From the NCBI GenBank assembly GCA_034359265.1, contig CP136890.1, positions 66,527,501-66,591,500 on the forward strand: 64,000 nt of DNA, given 5' to 3'. Below are positions 45,240 through 56,649 of this stretch, one piece after another (position 1 is the first letter of the stretch; each line of letters begins with the position of its first letter). Source of the DNA: Canna indica. Its lineage: Eukaryota; Streptophyta; Magnoliopsida; Zingiberales; Cannaceae. Under the pieces are notes generated by a model. It did no database searches, was not told the origin of the DNA, and was given only the letters and a program-made list of their open reading frames with translations. The position numbers and the translations under genes are program-made.

Positions 45240-45650
45240 TCTTGTAGTTTGACAGTGGATGCTCACAGCACCTGACTAGTAATGAAGACAACCTGAAGGA
45301 TATTCAACAATATGGAAATGCAACTGTAACGTTTGGAGATGGTGGTCACGGTAATGTTGTTGGAATTGGTACACTTAATGTTTTAGGAATTCCAAGTCTG
45401 AAAAATGTCTTGCTTGTTGAAGGTCTCAAAGCAAACTTTGTAAGTATAGGTCAACTTTGTGTCCAAAATTTGAATGTTCAATTTACCGGGAGTAGCTACA
45501 AGTTCTATGATGAGGATGAAGACTGCATTGTTGAAGGGAACAAATCTAATGATAATTGCTACAAAATAGCATATTCCTTTGTTTGTTTTTCAGCTACCTC
45601 TTCTGACATTAATCTATGGCATCAATGGATAGGTCATGTAAATTTTTGAG
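45240..45650 (+). pseudogene. Copia protease and gag-pre-integrase
   Basis: 'FDSGCSQHLTSNEDNL' is the D-S-G protease site (usually W.LDSGCSRHM), followed by 'VTFGDGGHGNVVGIGTL', 'LLVEGLKANFVSIGQLC', and 'INLWHQWIGHVNF', the H-x-R-x-GH gag-pre-integrase block in which the usual LWHRRLGH reads LWHQWIGH. Confidence 0.75.
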
Positions 45651-45699
45651 ACGTCAAGAAAAATGTGATTGGTAGAGCTGTCAGAGGAATTCCAAAACT

Positions 45700-46620
45700 A
45701 TCTAGTGAACTAGAAGTTGTTTGCGGCCCATGTCAAGAAGGCAAGAAAACAAGACAGTCGCATCATTAGTTACAACTGATTGCAACTTCAAGACCTCTAG
45801 ACCTTCTACATCTAGATCTGGTTGGACCCGTGCAAATTGAAAGTCTTGGAGGTAAAAAATATGTTCTTGTCTATGTTGATGATTACTCACGTTTTACTTG
45901 GACAAAAAATTTAAGAGAGAAGTTATGTGCATTTAGCAATTTTAAAACTCTGTGCTTGGGGCTTCAAAATGAAAAGGAGCTTTTAATTATGAAGTTGGTT
46001 AGAATAAGTAGTGATCACGGAAGGAAATTTGAAAATATCTCATTCTCTGAGTTTTGTAATGAGAATGAAATTCTACATGAATTCTCAGCTCCAAAGACCC
46101 CTTAGCAAAATGGTGCTGTTGAAAGAAAGAACCGTATATTTCAGGAGATGGCCCGGGTGATGCTCAATTCCAAGCATATTTCTAAGAGGTTCTAGGCCGA
46201 AGCAATCAACACAACATGCTATATTATAAATCGAGCTTACCTCTGACCAGGAATTATTCAAACTCCATATGAATTATAGAAGGGAAGAAAACATAATCTC
46301 ACATATTTTTATATTTTTGGAAGCAAATGCTATGTTTTTAATGATCGGGAGTACCTTGGCAAAATGCAGAGCAAGAGTGATGAAGCCATATTTCCGAGCT
46401 ATTCTACAAATAGCAAGGCCTACCATGTATACAACAAAAGAACAAAAACTATAATGGAGTCTACTAATGAGAAGGTTGATGATTCTCAAAGTAGCCAGGT
46501 TCTAACTACTGATGAGAAGAGAGTTACAACTGAGATCAAAACTAGTGAGAACACTACCAAGGTCACTAATCAGGCAGTTGAAACTGAAAATGACACTGAC
46601 ACTATGATTAATGTTGAATA
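45700..46620 (+). pseudogene. Copia integrase remnant
   Basis: 'LEVVCGPCQEGKKTRQS' (zinc-binding cysteines), 'LLHLDLVGPVQIESLGGKKYVLVYVDDYSRFTWT' (catalytic D in LDLVGP and D in VDDYSR), 'IRIS SDHGRKFEN' and 'APKTP*QNGAVERKNR' (catalytic E kept). The Q before QNG is a TAG (46102-46104 region, CAG to TAG), and W in 'RFWAEA' is also TAG (near 46194). Confidence 0.8.
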
Positions 46621-47999
46621 AGATGAAGAAAGATGTGGTACAGGAATAGACAAGCCTTCAAAAATTCTCAAAAATCATCCCCCGTAGAATGTGATTGGAA
46701 ATGTAATTGATGGAGTCAAAATCAGGAATCAATCATGGAAGAATTATGAAGATATGATTAGATATTCCTGTTATACTTCCAAAGTTGAACCAAAGAATAT
46801 AAAGGAAGCCTTGAAAGATGAATACTGGATTTCTGCAATTCAATAGGAGTTACAACAGTTCACAAGGAATGATGTATAGGAGCTTGTGCCAAGACCAGAA
46901 GGTGTAAATGTTGTTGGAACCAAGTGGATTTTCAAGAACAAAAATGATGAAGCAGAAAATATAACCAGGAATAAAACAAGACTTGTTGCTCAGGGCTTTA
47001 ATCAGATTAAAGGGCTAGATTATGATGAAACATTTGCTCCAGTTACTCGATTGGAATCTATGAGACTGCTTCTAGTCATAGCATGTTGTCTGATGTATAA
47101 GTTATTCCAGATAGATGTTAAAACAGCTTTCTTGAATGGATTCCTCAATGAATAAGTATATGTTGAACAGACAAAGGGGTTTGAAGATCCTACACATCCT
47201 GATCATGTATACAGACTGAAAAAAGCTCTTTATGGGCTTAATCAAGCACCTAGAACATGGTATGAAAGACTCATTCAATTCCTTCTTTTGAAAGGATACA
47301 AAAGAAGAAGTGCTGACCAAACCTTATTCATCAAGAGAAAGGAGTCAGAACAAGTTATTGCTTAGATATACGTAGATAACATTGTTTTTGGTTCAACTTC
47401 AGATGCTTATGTGGATCAATTCGTCGAAGACATGAAATCTAAGTTCGAGATGAGCATGGTTGGAGAAATGAGTTATTTCCTCAGTCTCCAAGTCAAACAA
47501 ACTAAAGAAGGACTATTCATCTCTTTGAGTAAGTATGCTAAAAACTCGATTCACAAGTTTGGAATGGACAGTCCTAAGTCAGTTAGAACTCCTATCTCAA
47601 CTCATAAAAAACTGAGCAAAAATGAAGAAGGCAAGAATGTCGATCCTAGTATCTATCGAAGCATGATTAACAGTCTATTGTATTTGACAACAAGCATACC
47701 TGATTTAAGTTTTAGTGTAGGATTATATGCTAGATATCAGGCAAATCTAAAGGAATCTCATCTTCAGGTAGTCAAAAGAATTCTGAAATATGTTAAAGGT
47801 ATTGTAGATTTTGAACTATGGTATTCTGTGGAGTTTAATCCTTGTCTTGTAGGCTTTACAGATGTAGATTGGGCAAGAAACATTGATGGTAGAAAAAGCA
47901 CAACAAGTGGATGTTTCTATATTGGGTCAAATCTAGTGGCTTGGTTGAGCAAAAAGCATAATTCTATCTCTCTTTCTTCTGCAGAGGCTGAATACTTAG
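46620..47999 (+). pseudogene. Copia reverse transcriptase and RNase H (truncated)
   Basis: 'LVPRPEGVNVVGTKWIFKNK', 'TRLVAQGFNQIKGLDYDETFAPV', 'LFQIDVKTAFLNGFLNE' (catalytic D), '[17 protein letters not shown]' and 'YVDNIVFGS', where the catalytic YVDD reads YVDN. RNase H includes 'VGFTDVDWARNIDGRKSTTSGC' and 'SLSSAEAEY', then the LTR starts. Stops interrupt at 46844, 47154 and 47363. Confidence 0.85.
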
Positions 48000-49610
48000 T
48001 GTTGGCCTAAGGTTTTCTACCTTGGTCTTAATCTCGGTTTTGATGATACAAATATGGAACTAATGTTTCATTGAGAATCTTTCAGGTTCTAAGTCGATTA
48101 CCGCTCGACGTCCGCGATCGAAAAAATCGGCAAGAACGCTCGTCGACGCTCAGGATTCTTCGAGAAGATAGAGTTTAGGTATAGGGTGTCTAGCATGTGT
48201 TGTAATCCTCTTTTATGATGCAAAGAATCCAAAAACTAAACCCGAACCCCAAAACATGAAAACCTGGAAACCTGAAAACTGCCCTGAAATTCACTAAGCC
48301 TAGGGAGCTCCTTGGAGGGCTATATGACCTAGATATTTTCTTGGCACCAAAAGTGTCGGTAATTGTTCCTTGGATAAAAATTAGATAACGACGTATTTTT
48401 AAAGATTTTTTGGAAGCCTTTAGCCTACCCATATTTGACCCGGGAGATTACAAAAGTTTCGATTTTCACTAGACCCCAAAAGTTAGATTTTGATTCTTAA
48501 GGATTTTGTTTTTTTAGATATTTTTATTGAATCCAAATGGGGGGTAATCCTTATATAACATTTATGTTTTAAAGTTATTAAATTAAAGTTAATAAATGTT
48601 ATATAAATAGACTTAGCGAATACCAAAACCAGAAATGAACAAACAAAGCAAAAAATCAGCCCTGCCCAGATTCGGTCGACCAACTGGTTGACCAGCAGAA
48701 GACAAAAATGAGCAGAAGGCATTTCGGTCGACCGAGCGGTCAACCGGTCGATGCCTAGAATGGGCAGAATGCCTTCAGTCGCTCGGTCAGTCGACCAACG
48801 ATCGATCGGACCTGCGATCGGCGATCGGTAACAGGCAAAAATCCGCCCGTTGAGAAGAGGTCGGGGAGCTCCCTCTTCTCTTCATGGCTTATAAATAGGA
48901 AGTCATGAGAGCCTTCCTCCATGATGTTGATCAATTCTAACCTCTGTGAGCCATCTTTTGATCAATTCTAAGCCCTCATTTAGCCAATCTTAATTGTGAA
49001 AACCCTAGCTTGAGCCAAAAACCTTGATCTTGCCTTCATTCCTTCACTGATTAACCATCAAAGGCATCAAGAGGAAGCTAGAAATCTTATTTCGGAGCTA
49101 AGTATTTTATTGTTTGATTTATTGCTCCATTTAGTGTTGTATTTTCTTGTTTATTTCTTTGTATTTGAGTTTGTGTTAGACCTAGAGTGTAGATTTTGAA
49201 ATTATGTGGTAGCCTTGGTGTTTGAAGTTTAAATCCACCAGTGTAAACGTAGTTTACTAGGATTAGTTGAGTTGTCCCTTAGGGTTGAGGTGGAAGAGTG
49301 CTCTCGGTAAGAAGGCAAAGAGTTCTGGTTGTGGAAGTGCCTTAGGTTGAGACCGAGACTCTTCGGGTCAAAGTCCTTGTTGTAAGGGAAACAAGATTAA
49401 TCTAGTAAAGTTTAGTTTGAAAATCCTAAGAGGGATGCTTAGGTAGTGCAGTAGGCATTGGGGCCAAACCACTATAAACAATTGTGTTATCATTATTCTC
49501 TTTGTGTATCGCATTGTTTATCCTCATTACTCGCTTCCGCATTTAGTCGTTGAATTGTAAATTGCTTAAGTAGTTTAAGAAAATGTTTAAAATCAGAATT
49601 AGGTAAAATT
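48000..49610 (+). mobile_element. Ty1/copia LTR, SIRE-like (copy 2)
   Basis: It starts TGTTGGCCTAAGGTTTTCTA. Compared with copy 1 it has ~110 bp more around 48660-48800, made of GGTCGACC-like palindromic phrases. It continues past the end of copy 1 with 'GGCATTGGGGCCAAACCACTATAA', a usual copia LTR phrase, and ends at ~49610 where CACTA coding sequence starts. A terminal CA is not visible, so the end is truncated. Confidence 0.75.
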
Positions 49611-50084
49611 CTATTTAGATGTCATTGGTTCGATACAATAGAAAGGGGCATGAAAGTTCATCCAAAATACAAACTTGTTGAGGTTAATTATAAATCTAAA
49701 TTGGCAGCAAATGAGTCTTTTATAATGGCATCACAAGCCGAACAAGTATATTACGCGAAGTATCCAGCTCGAAATAAAGATAGAGCAGATTGGCGTGTAC
49801 TCTGTAAGACAAAAGGTAGAGGAAAAATTGATCTGATAGTAGGAGAAAATGAGCTGATACCTGATATCACACATGGTTTCTATCAAGAGGATGATCCTCC
49901 TGCTGTAGATCGTATTATTCCAATACTCGAGGATGCAGACACAACGTCAATTCAATTAGAAGTTGAATATGCTGATGATGACGATCATGAAATTGAGGAA
50001 GCTGGAGATGAAGAAGATGAAGAAGAGGAAAAAGAGGAAGAAGAGGAAGAATTCGAAGACTATTATTCAGATGATGAGGAATAA
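49611..50084 (+). pseudogene. C-terminal end of TNP2-like CACTA protein (plus copy)
   Basis: The frame reads '...HWFDTIERGMKVHPKYKLVEVNYKS', the DUF4216-type domain that follows the transposase in plant TNP2-like proteins. It ends in a highly acidic tail (poly-Glu, then DYYSDDEE). It matches 53476-53960 of the nested copy. Everything upstream is absent. Confidence 0.85.
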
Positions 50085-51186
50085 TTGTAAAGTATATATT
50101 TTATTAAATATATCTCTACTATTTATACAATAATCTGATTCTATGTCTATTCGACAGATATGTCTGGTCGTGGTTATCGTCGTAGGAGAGCTTCAGAGTC
50201 TCCGATCGGTGAGACTCCAGCACTTACTCATGTTGCTGATTCTCCTGTTGTTGATCCTCCTGCCGATGATACTGCAGAGGCTAGTACATCTAGACACAGG
50301 CGGCCACGCGGGCCAAACAGGTGGCAGCCTTCACCAGCCATAGAGTCACGTAGATTTATTAGCGTGATTAGGGAGCGATAATATATCATGAATTATGAAT
50401 CATTACAAATTCATTATATCATAATATAATATTAAAATTTATTTTTGTTGTGCAGGTTCGAGCAAGAAGAAGTGCCAAGGAGCATTTCTTCTACTATTCG
50501 ATGATACATGCACGGGGCATGGCCTACGTGGTCTCACGTGCCTAGCGAGCACGTCGACATGTTATGGCGCGAGTTTGAGGCACGTATTATTTTTTTTTAC
50601 ATGCATGATGATTAATATTGGTACTGATATTATTATTTTGCAGGCTCGCTTTACATGGGCCAAGGACCAGAGGCCATTCATTTACGCTGCCTGGGAGGCT
50701 ATTTCCCGTGCGAGGTACAACGGGCAGCTGGGGCAGGCTCGGTCCCAGGCGATGGCAAGAGCTGGGACCACTAACATCGCGGAGACTCGGGGATACGGCC
50801 CCGATTGGATTACTCCGGATATATGGGACCAGCTCTTGGGAATATGGTCGACGGATCGATGGCAGGAGGTTTCTCAGAATGCGGCTAAAAATCGCATGTG
50901 GGGGGGAGCAGCGCGTCACACCGGCGGCTCTGTTGCATTTGCAGTGCACGCGAACCATATGGTAAGTATACCGTTTAATTATATATTTTATTTGTTACTA
51001 TGTGTACTAATTATTGTATTTGTTTTGTAAATGTAGACGACGGTGTCGGATGACGGGACTGTCCAGCGACCCTCCCCGATGGCGGTGTTTGAGCGGACTC
51101 ACCGTCGAGCACATGGGACGGGGGAGTACATCGACAACCGCGCTGCATACATTATGGTAACTATATATTTGTTTAAATTATTCATT

Positions 51187-51189
51187 ATA
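51187..51189. other. Target-site duplication ATA, left of nested CACTA
   Basis: ATA occurs at 51187-51189 and again at 57570-57572, directly outside both TIRs. Three bases is the rule for CACTA elements. Confidence 0.92.
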
Positions 51190-51204
51190 CACTACTAGAA
51201 AAAT

Positions 51205-51595
51205 GGGTATCAGCAACGGCCGATGCCGTTGCTGAGCCGTTGCTGAAGAGCATCAGCAACGGCCGCGCCGTTGCAATAGAGCCGTGACAGAAAGTCGCGT
51301 TGCTGATAACTTAGCAACGGATCAGCAACGGCCGCTCGGGTCGTCGCTCAAAACATTATCAGCAACGGCCGCTCGGGCCGTCGCTAAAAATATTATCAGC
51401 AACGGTTTTGCCACAGACCCGGAGCCGTTGCTGATAACATTAATAGCAACGGCCGCTGAGTCCGTAGCAACGCCGTTAGTAAAAGCCCGTCGCTAAGCCG
51501 TTGCTGTAGGTCATCAGCAACGACTTTCGATACACTTTTAGCAACGGCTTTCCCACGGACGGCCGTGGGAAAGCCGTTGCTGATGAAGTGTACCT
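51205..51595. repeat. CACTA subterminal repeats (3' end of nested copy)
   Basis: At least twelve copies of AGCAACGGC or its inverse GCCGTTGCT, often as close inverted pairs ('CAGCAACGGCC...GGCCGTCGCT'). By analogy with En/Spm these are binding sites for the element's second protein. Confidence 0.85.
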
Positions 51596-51864
51596 GGAAA
51601 CAGAAAAATTGAAAATTGAAAATTTCCATTGATACATTATCTGATACATAACTCACACACCCATACACTCATACACACATTCATTCACACATCACAAACA
51701 CACCAAGATATACATCAAAATAATTATATTTATATTGATAATTATCCACGATAGTATAAAAACAATTCAAATGCAAAATTGAAGTATCAATATCCAAACA
51801 AAATAAGTTAAACAAGTTCAATATCTCAGTAACAAGTTCAATATCCAAACAAAAAATCTCACGA

Positions 51865-53400
51865 TCACGATGGAGGATGGTCTGGATCATATGGCGGGGT
51901 CTGGAGTGCTTGAGTGTACACCGGCGTGGACTGACTCGAGGACGATGGATTAGATGATGCCGAAGAGATGCCTGCTTCGGGATGACCTGACATGTTGCGT
52001 AGCATAGATTGTATATCCGCCATCATCTGACTCTGGCGCTCCATCATCTCAGTCTGACGCGCGACCGTGTCGTCTAGAGTCCTTATTCTGCTACTATGAT
52101 CATAACTGGATCTAGAGGTGGACGGCCGCTCACCAGCGACCGGAGGGGTCGATGCCCCAAGTGGCCCTAGTACGGCTCGCGCATGACCACTATCTGCAAA
52201 GCCATATACGCGGCCATGGTCCCAGCCACCTGCGGCCTCGACCCACGATGCTGCGTCAAAGTCCTCGGGGGTACCCCCGCGCTGCACCACCGTCTGGCTG
52301 TAGGTCTCCTACTCGAGTTTGATTTTTTGTTTAATATTTATCATAAAATTTAAATTATAAATATATAATGAATAATTTAAACAAATATATAATTACCATA
52401 ATGTATGCAGCGCGGTTGTGGATGTACTCCCCCGTCCCATGTGCTCGACGGTGAGTCCGCTCAAACACCGCCATCGGGGAGGGTCGCTGGACAGTCCCAT
52501 CATCTGACACCGTCGTCTACATTTACAAAACAAATACATTAATTAGTACACATAGTAACAAATAAAATATATAATTAAGAGATATACTTACCATACGGTT
52601 CGCGTGCACTGCAAATGCAACAGAGCCGCTGGTGTGACGCGCTGCTCCCCCCGACATGCGATTTCTAGCCGCATTCCGAGAAACCTCCTGCCATCGATCC
52701 GTCGACCATATCCCCACGAGCTGGTCCCATATATCCGGAGTAATCCAACCGGGGCCGTATCTCCGAGTCTACGCGATGTTAGTGGTCACAGCTCGGGCCA
52801 TCGCTTGGGACCGAGCCTGCCCCAGCTTCCCGTTGTACCTTGCCCGGGAAATAGCCTCCCAGGCAGCGTAAATGAAGGGCCACTGGTCCTCGGCCCATGT
52901 ATAGCGAGCCTGCAAAATAATAATATCAGTACCAATATTAATATATCATCATGCATGTAAAAAATAATAATAATACGTGCCTCAAACTAGCGCCATAACA
53001 TGTCGACGTGCTCGCTAGGCACGTGAGACCACGTAGGCCATGCCCCGTGCATGTATCGTCGAATAGTAGAAGAAATGCTCCTCGGCACTTCTTCTTGTTC
53101 GAACCTGCACAACAAAAATAAATTTTAATATTATATTATGATATAATGAATTTGTAATGATTCATAATTCATGATATATTACCGCTCCCCAATCACGCTA
53201 ATCAATCTACGTGACTCTGTGGCTGGTGGAGGCTGCCACCTGTTCGGCCCGCGTGGCCGCCTACGTCTGGATGTACTAGCCTCGGCAGTATCATCCTCAT
53301 GAGGATCAGCAACAGGAGGATCAGCAGCATGAGTAAGTGCTGGAGTCTCACCGATCGGAGACTCCGAAGCTCTCCTGCGTCGATAACCACGACCAGACAT
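51865..53400 (-). pseudogene. Transposase_24-type CACTA second gene, nested copy (five exons)
   Basis: Exons on the minus strand: 53400-53183, 53104-52981, 52909-52592, 52516-52397 and 52308-51865. Lengths 218, 124, 318, 120 and 444 nt keep one frame. This requires a GC-AG second intron (GAG|GCACGT at 52980), since the nearby GT would shift the frame; the plus copy has the same site. It has stops at 52988-52990 (GAG to TAG) and 52769-52771 (GAG to TAG) relative to the plus copy. Domains are as in the plus copy. The tail contains 'TVARQTEMMERQSQMMADIQSML', a coiled-coil heptad region. It probably bound the subterminal repeats. Confidence 0.8.
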
Positions 53401-53475
53401 ATCTGTCGAACAGACATATAATCAGATTATTGTATAAATAGTAGAGATATATTTAATAAAATATATACTTTACAA

Positions 53476-54819
53476 TTATTCCTCATCATCTGAATAATAG
53501 TCTTCGAATTCTTCTTCTTCCTCCTCTTCTTCCTCTTCTTCATCTTCTTCATCTCCAGCTTCCTCAATTTCATGATCGTCATCATCAGCATATTCAACTT
53601 CTTTTTGAATTGACGTTGTGTCTGCATCCTCGAGTATTGGAATAATACGATCCACAGCAGGAAGATCATCTTCTTGATAGAAACCAGGAGGATCATTTTC
53701 TCCTACTATCGGATTAATTTTTCCTCTACCTTTTGTCTTACAGACTACACGCCAATCTGCTCTATCTTTATTTCGAGCCGGATACTTCGCGTAATATACT
53801 TGTTCGGCTTGTGATGCCAATAGAAAAGGCTCATTTGCTGCCAATTTCGATTTGTAATTAACCTCAACAAGTTTGTATTTTGGATGAACTTTCATGCCCC
53901 TTTCTGTTGTATCGAACCAATGACATCTAAATAGGATCACAGATTTCAAGCCGAAGTAATGCAACTCTATCACTTCTTCCACTAGTCCATAAAAATCCAT
54001 ATCACATTCAACATAGGTTGTCCCTTTCACGCAGACCCCAGCATTCATCGTCTTCTTTGTAAATGAATATTCAACCGTGTGAAATTTATACCCGTTAACA
54101 AAATATCCGCTATAGCACGACACAAGTCGCGACGGTCCACTAACAAACTCAAATATTCTTTCATCTATTTCAGCTCTGTGATCTTTGCTGTAAGTCTGAA
54201 TCCAAGTAGGGAAATCACGATTCCGTAATCTCTCCAATTCCTGATCGTTGTGAATAGAGTATTTTTGCACCATCTCAATGTCAAATATTTCAATGAATTG
54301 TTCAATCTCTGGACAATTGAGTAATACATACAAGTGTGCCAAATGATACTCTTCATCGCTTAAGTGTCGAGATGGACGAGAACCAAAAGCACGACCAGAG
54401 TGACAAAATATATTTAAACGTCCATCTGAATGTCGAACACCCCCGTCGTCGTTACGTGGAAGACGATCAAATCTTGTCTGTACTGTCGATTCAAAGTAAA
54501 ATGAGCAGAATGTTGAAATTTCTTGGATGATATACGATTCAGATATTGATCCTTCAACAGCTGCAGTGTTCTTTACTTTTTTCTTCAGACGATTCATGTA
54601 TCTTTCAAATAAGTACATCCAACGATATTGAACGGGGCCACCAACTCGTGCCTCGTATGCCAAGTGTATCGGTAGATGCTCCATCGAGTCAAAAAATGCA
54701 GGAGGGAAAAACTGCTCCAGCTTGAAGACTGATTGATTTAGAGTGTTCCATACAATACGGGCAAGAGAGTCGGCCGTGAGTGCTCCAACCCGACAACATG
54801 CCGTACGCGGGGAAATCAT
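53476..54819 (-). pseudogene. TNP2-like CACTA transposase, C-terminal part
   Basis: The frame contains 'KLEQFFPPAFFDSMEHLPIHLAYEARVGGPVQYRWMYLFERYMNRL' (conserved in all plant TNP2-like proteins), 'SYIIQEISTFCSFYFES', 'EEYHLAHLYVLLNCPEIEQFI', and the DUF4216-type domain 'VILFRCHWFDTTERGMKVHPKYKLVEVNYKS', then a long acidic tail ending DYYSDDEE. It overlaps the N-terminal part by ~130 nt in another frame, so the middle of the protein (~200 residues) is deleted. The initiator shown by the open frame is not the real start. Confidence 0.88.
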
Positions 54820-56177
54820 TGATTGTCCACAAGACCGCGGCCTTTAAATTGAAGTTTTGCTTCCAATGACAATCATAAGTGATAGCTCCCTCAGTCCACA
54901 ATGTTTTCAATTCATCTATCAAGGGTCTGAGAAATATGTCAATTTCTTTTCGCGGACCCTTAGGACCTGGAATAATCATCGAAAGATAAATAAATTCATC
55001 TTTCATGCACATTGACGGTGGCAAATTATAAACTGTCAGCAGCACTGGCCAAACTGAATAAGGAGTTGCAGAATGTCCAAACGGATTAAAACCATCTGTG
55101 CACAATCCCAATCTGATATTTCTAGTATCCCTAGCAAATGAAGGATAACATGTATCCAAATGTTTCCATGCTTCACTGTCAGATGGATGAGTCATTATTG
55201 TATCATCACGACTTCTTGCAACCCAACTCATGTAGGGGGCTGTCTTTTCCGACATGAATAATCTTTGAAGCCTCGGTGTTAGTGGAAAATATCGAAGCAC
55301 CTTAAACGGGATATTTTTCTGTCGGACAGATTTCTTCTCCTTGTAACGAGGGTGTTGACATACAGGGCATTTATCCAACTGCACATTTTCTTTATAATAT
55401 AAAATGCAGTTATTTTGGCACGCGTGTATTTTTTCGTACCCAAGCCCTAATTTTCTCATTAGCTTTTTAGTCTTATAAAAAGTAGGCTCAAACTTGTTAT
55501 CAGTAGGCAGCATTCCATTAATCAATCCAGCAATCCGATCATACGCAACACCGCTGATATTACAATTGGCCTTGATGTTTAAGAGCTGTGTCATTGCTGA
55601 AAACCTAGTGTATTTAGGACAATTCTCATACAAAGGTTCATCGGCAGCTTTCAACATCTCGTAAAATTCTGCAGCTTCTTTATTCGGTAATTCAATCTCT
55701 ACCGCAGCCCCTACTTCTGTGATATCAACCGCTGTAGTATCTGGTGGGACTGATGTCTGAAGAACTGGCCGATCAACATTATCATTCAGGCGGAATTGAC
55801 CCCCAAGACTATCAAGTATCATAGTTCTATAGGGATTACATTGACCGGATGAAGAAGCACCAGCAGAGGAAGATTCACCATATGTCTGAACGACAGGATT
55901 GCTCGACGTCCCGACTTCGCGTGACTCCCCGTGACAAGTCCATATAAAATATCTTGGTGCAAATTCTTTGCTATATAGATCCAGAGTGATAGTCTCCCGA
56001 TCCAAAAATCGTCCATTTGAACAAATGCGGCACGGACATCGGATTTGATCACCCCATGCTAACGAAATTCCGATTCGAATAGGCGAAATTTAGGAAGTAC
56101 GTTACGCCTAATCGAAACTCATTCGTTAAAGCTCCACGATCAAGACGTCGGTACATCCAACTTCGATCAGCCGACAT
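54689..56177 (-). pseudogene. TNP2-like CACTA transposase, N-terminal part
   Basis: The likely start is ATG at 56177 ('MSADRSWMYRRLDRG', the usual opening of the transposase-associated domain). A single extra G in the run at ~56051-56054 shifts the frame before 'QIRCPCRICSNGRF'. The frame then runs from ~56050 to 54689: 'YFIWTCHGE', 'FYEMLKAADEPLYE', 'CQNNCILYYKENVQLDKCPVCQ', 'WVARSRDDTIMTHPSDSEAWKH' and 'IRLGLCTDGFNPFG' (first catalytic Asp region), up to 'GRLSCPYCMEHS'. There an internal deletion joins it out of frame to 'LEQFFPPAFF'. The lost part carries the second catalytic block (D.MH...N). Confidence 0.88.
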
Positions 56178-56235
56178 GATTATGTCAATCAATGACAATT
56201 TCTTTGGTTAATGTCTTTAGGTGAGATTGTCCTAT

Positions 56236-56455
56236 TCTATTCGGGATTTATGTTATTCGTACTGCTCTTACGTTTTTATTTTAACTGTTAACTAATTATT
56301 CTAAATTTTGACAGCATCTCCCTACAATTCTCCGAATACGCATATCATCTGGGCGCGTATCGGAGAACAAGAGAGATGTTGCTGAATTTTAGAATAATTA
56401 GTTAACAGTTAAAATAAAAACGTAAGTGCAGTACAAATAACTATATTCCCAAATT
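56236..56455. repeat. Long inverted repeat, arms ~95-100 bp
   Basis: 'TTTTATTTTAACTGTTAACT' near 56274-56293 is mirrored by 'AGTTAACAGTTAAAATAAAA' near 56400-56419. Pairing extends inward through 'GACAGCATCTC'/'GAGATGTTGCT' and 'TTCTCCGAATACGC'/'GCGTATCGGAGAA', leaving a ~12-nt loop. Outward it reaches 'TTCGGGAT'/'ATATTCCCAA'. ATTGTCC lies directly repeated outside both ends (56226-56232 and 56453-56459). It is upstream of the TNP2-like gene. It may be a MITE-like insertion or a promoter hairpin. Confidence 0.8.
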
Positions 56456-56649
56456 GTCCAATCAGGGATAATTCAAGAATTGTACGTCGTATAAAAGATC
56501 ATCTACTTCTTTTACACGAACATACAATTCCCGAACGGATCTAAGGTTTTGCTAAATCATATCCGATTCGTCGATGTGTACGTGAAACATATCAACTCGT
56601 CGGATGGATGATTATTTTCTAAATGTTTCGAGACAGTTCGAGTCCATAT

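Larger units (their letters stand above)
44459..47999 (+). mobile_element. SIRE-like Ty1/copia internal region, heavily mutated
   Basis: Domain order is gag zinc knuckles, protease, integrase, RT, RNase H, which is Ty1/copia order. Wording such as 'CEGYGHVRSEC', 'NGAVERKNRIFQEMARVML' and 'YVD.IVFGST' is typical of the SIRE/Maximus lineage. The region has more than ten in-frame stops and several frameshifts. It ends abruptly inside RNase H ('SSAEAEY') at the LTR start at 48000. Confidence 0.85.
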
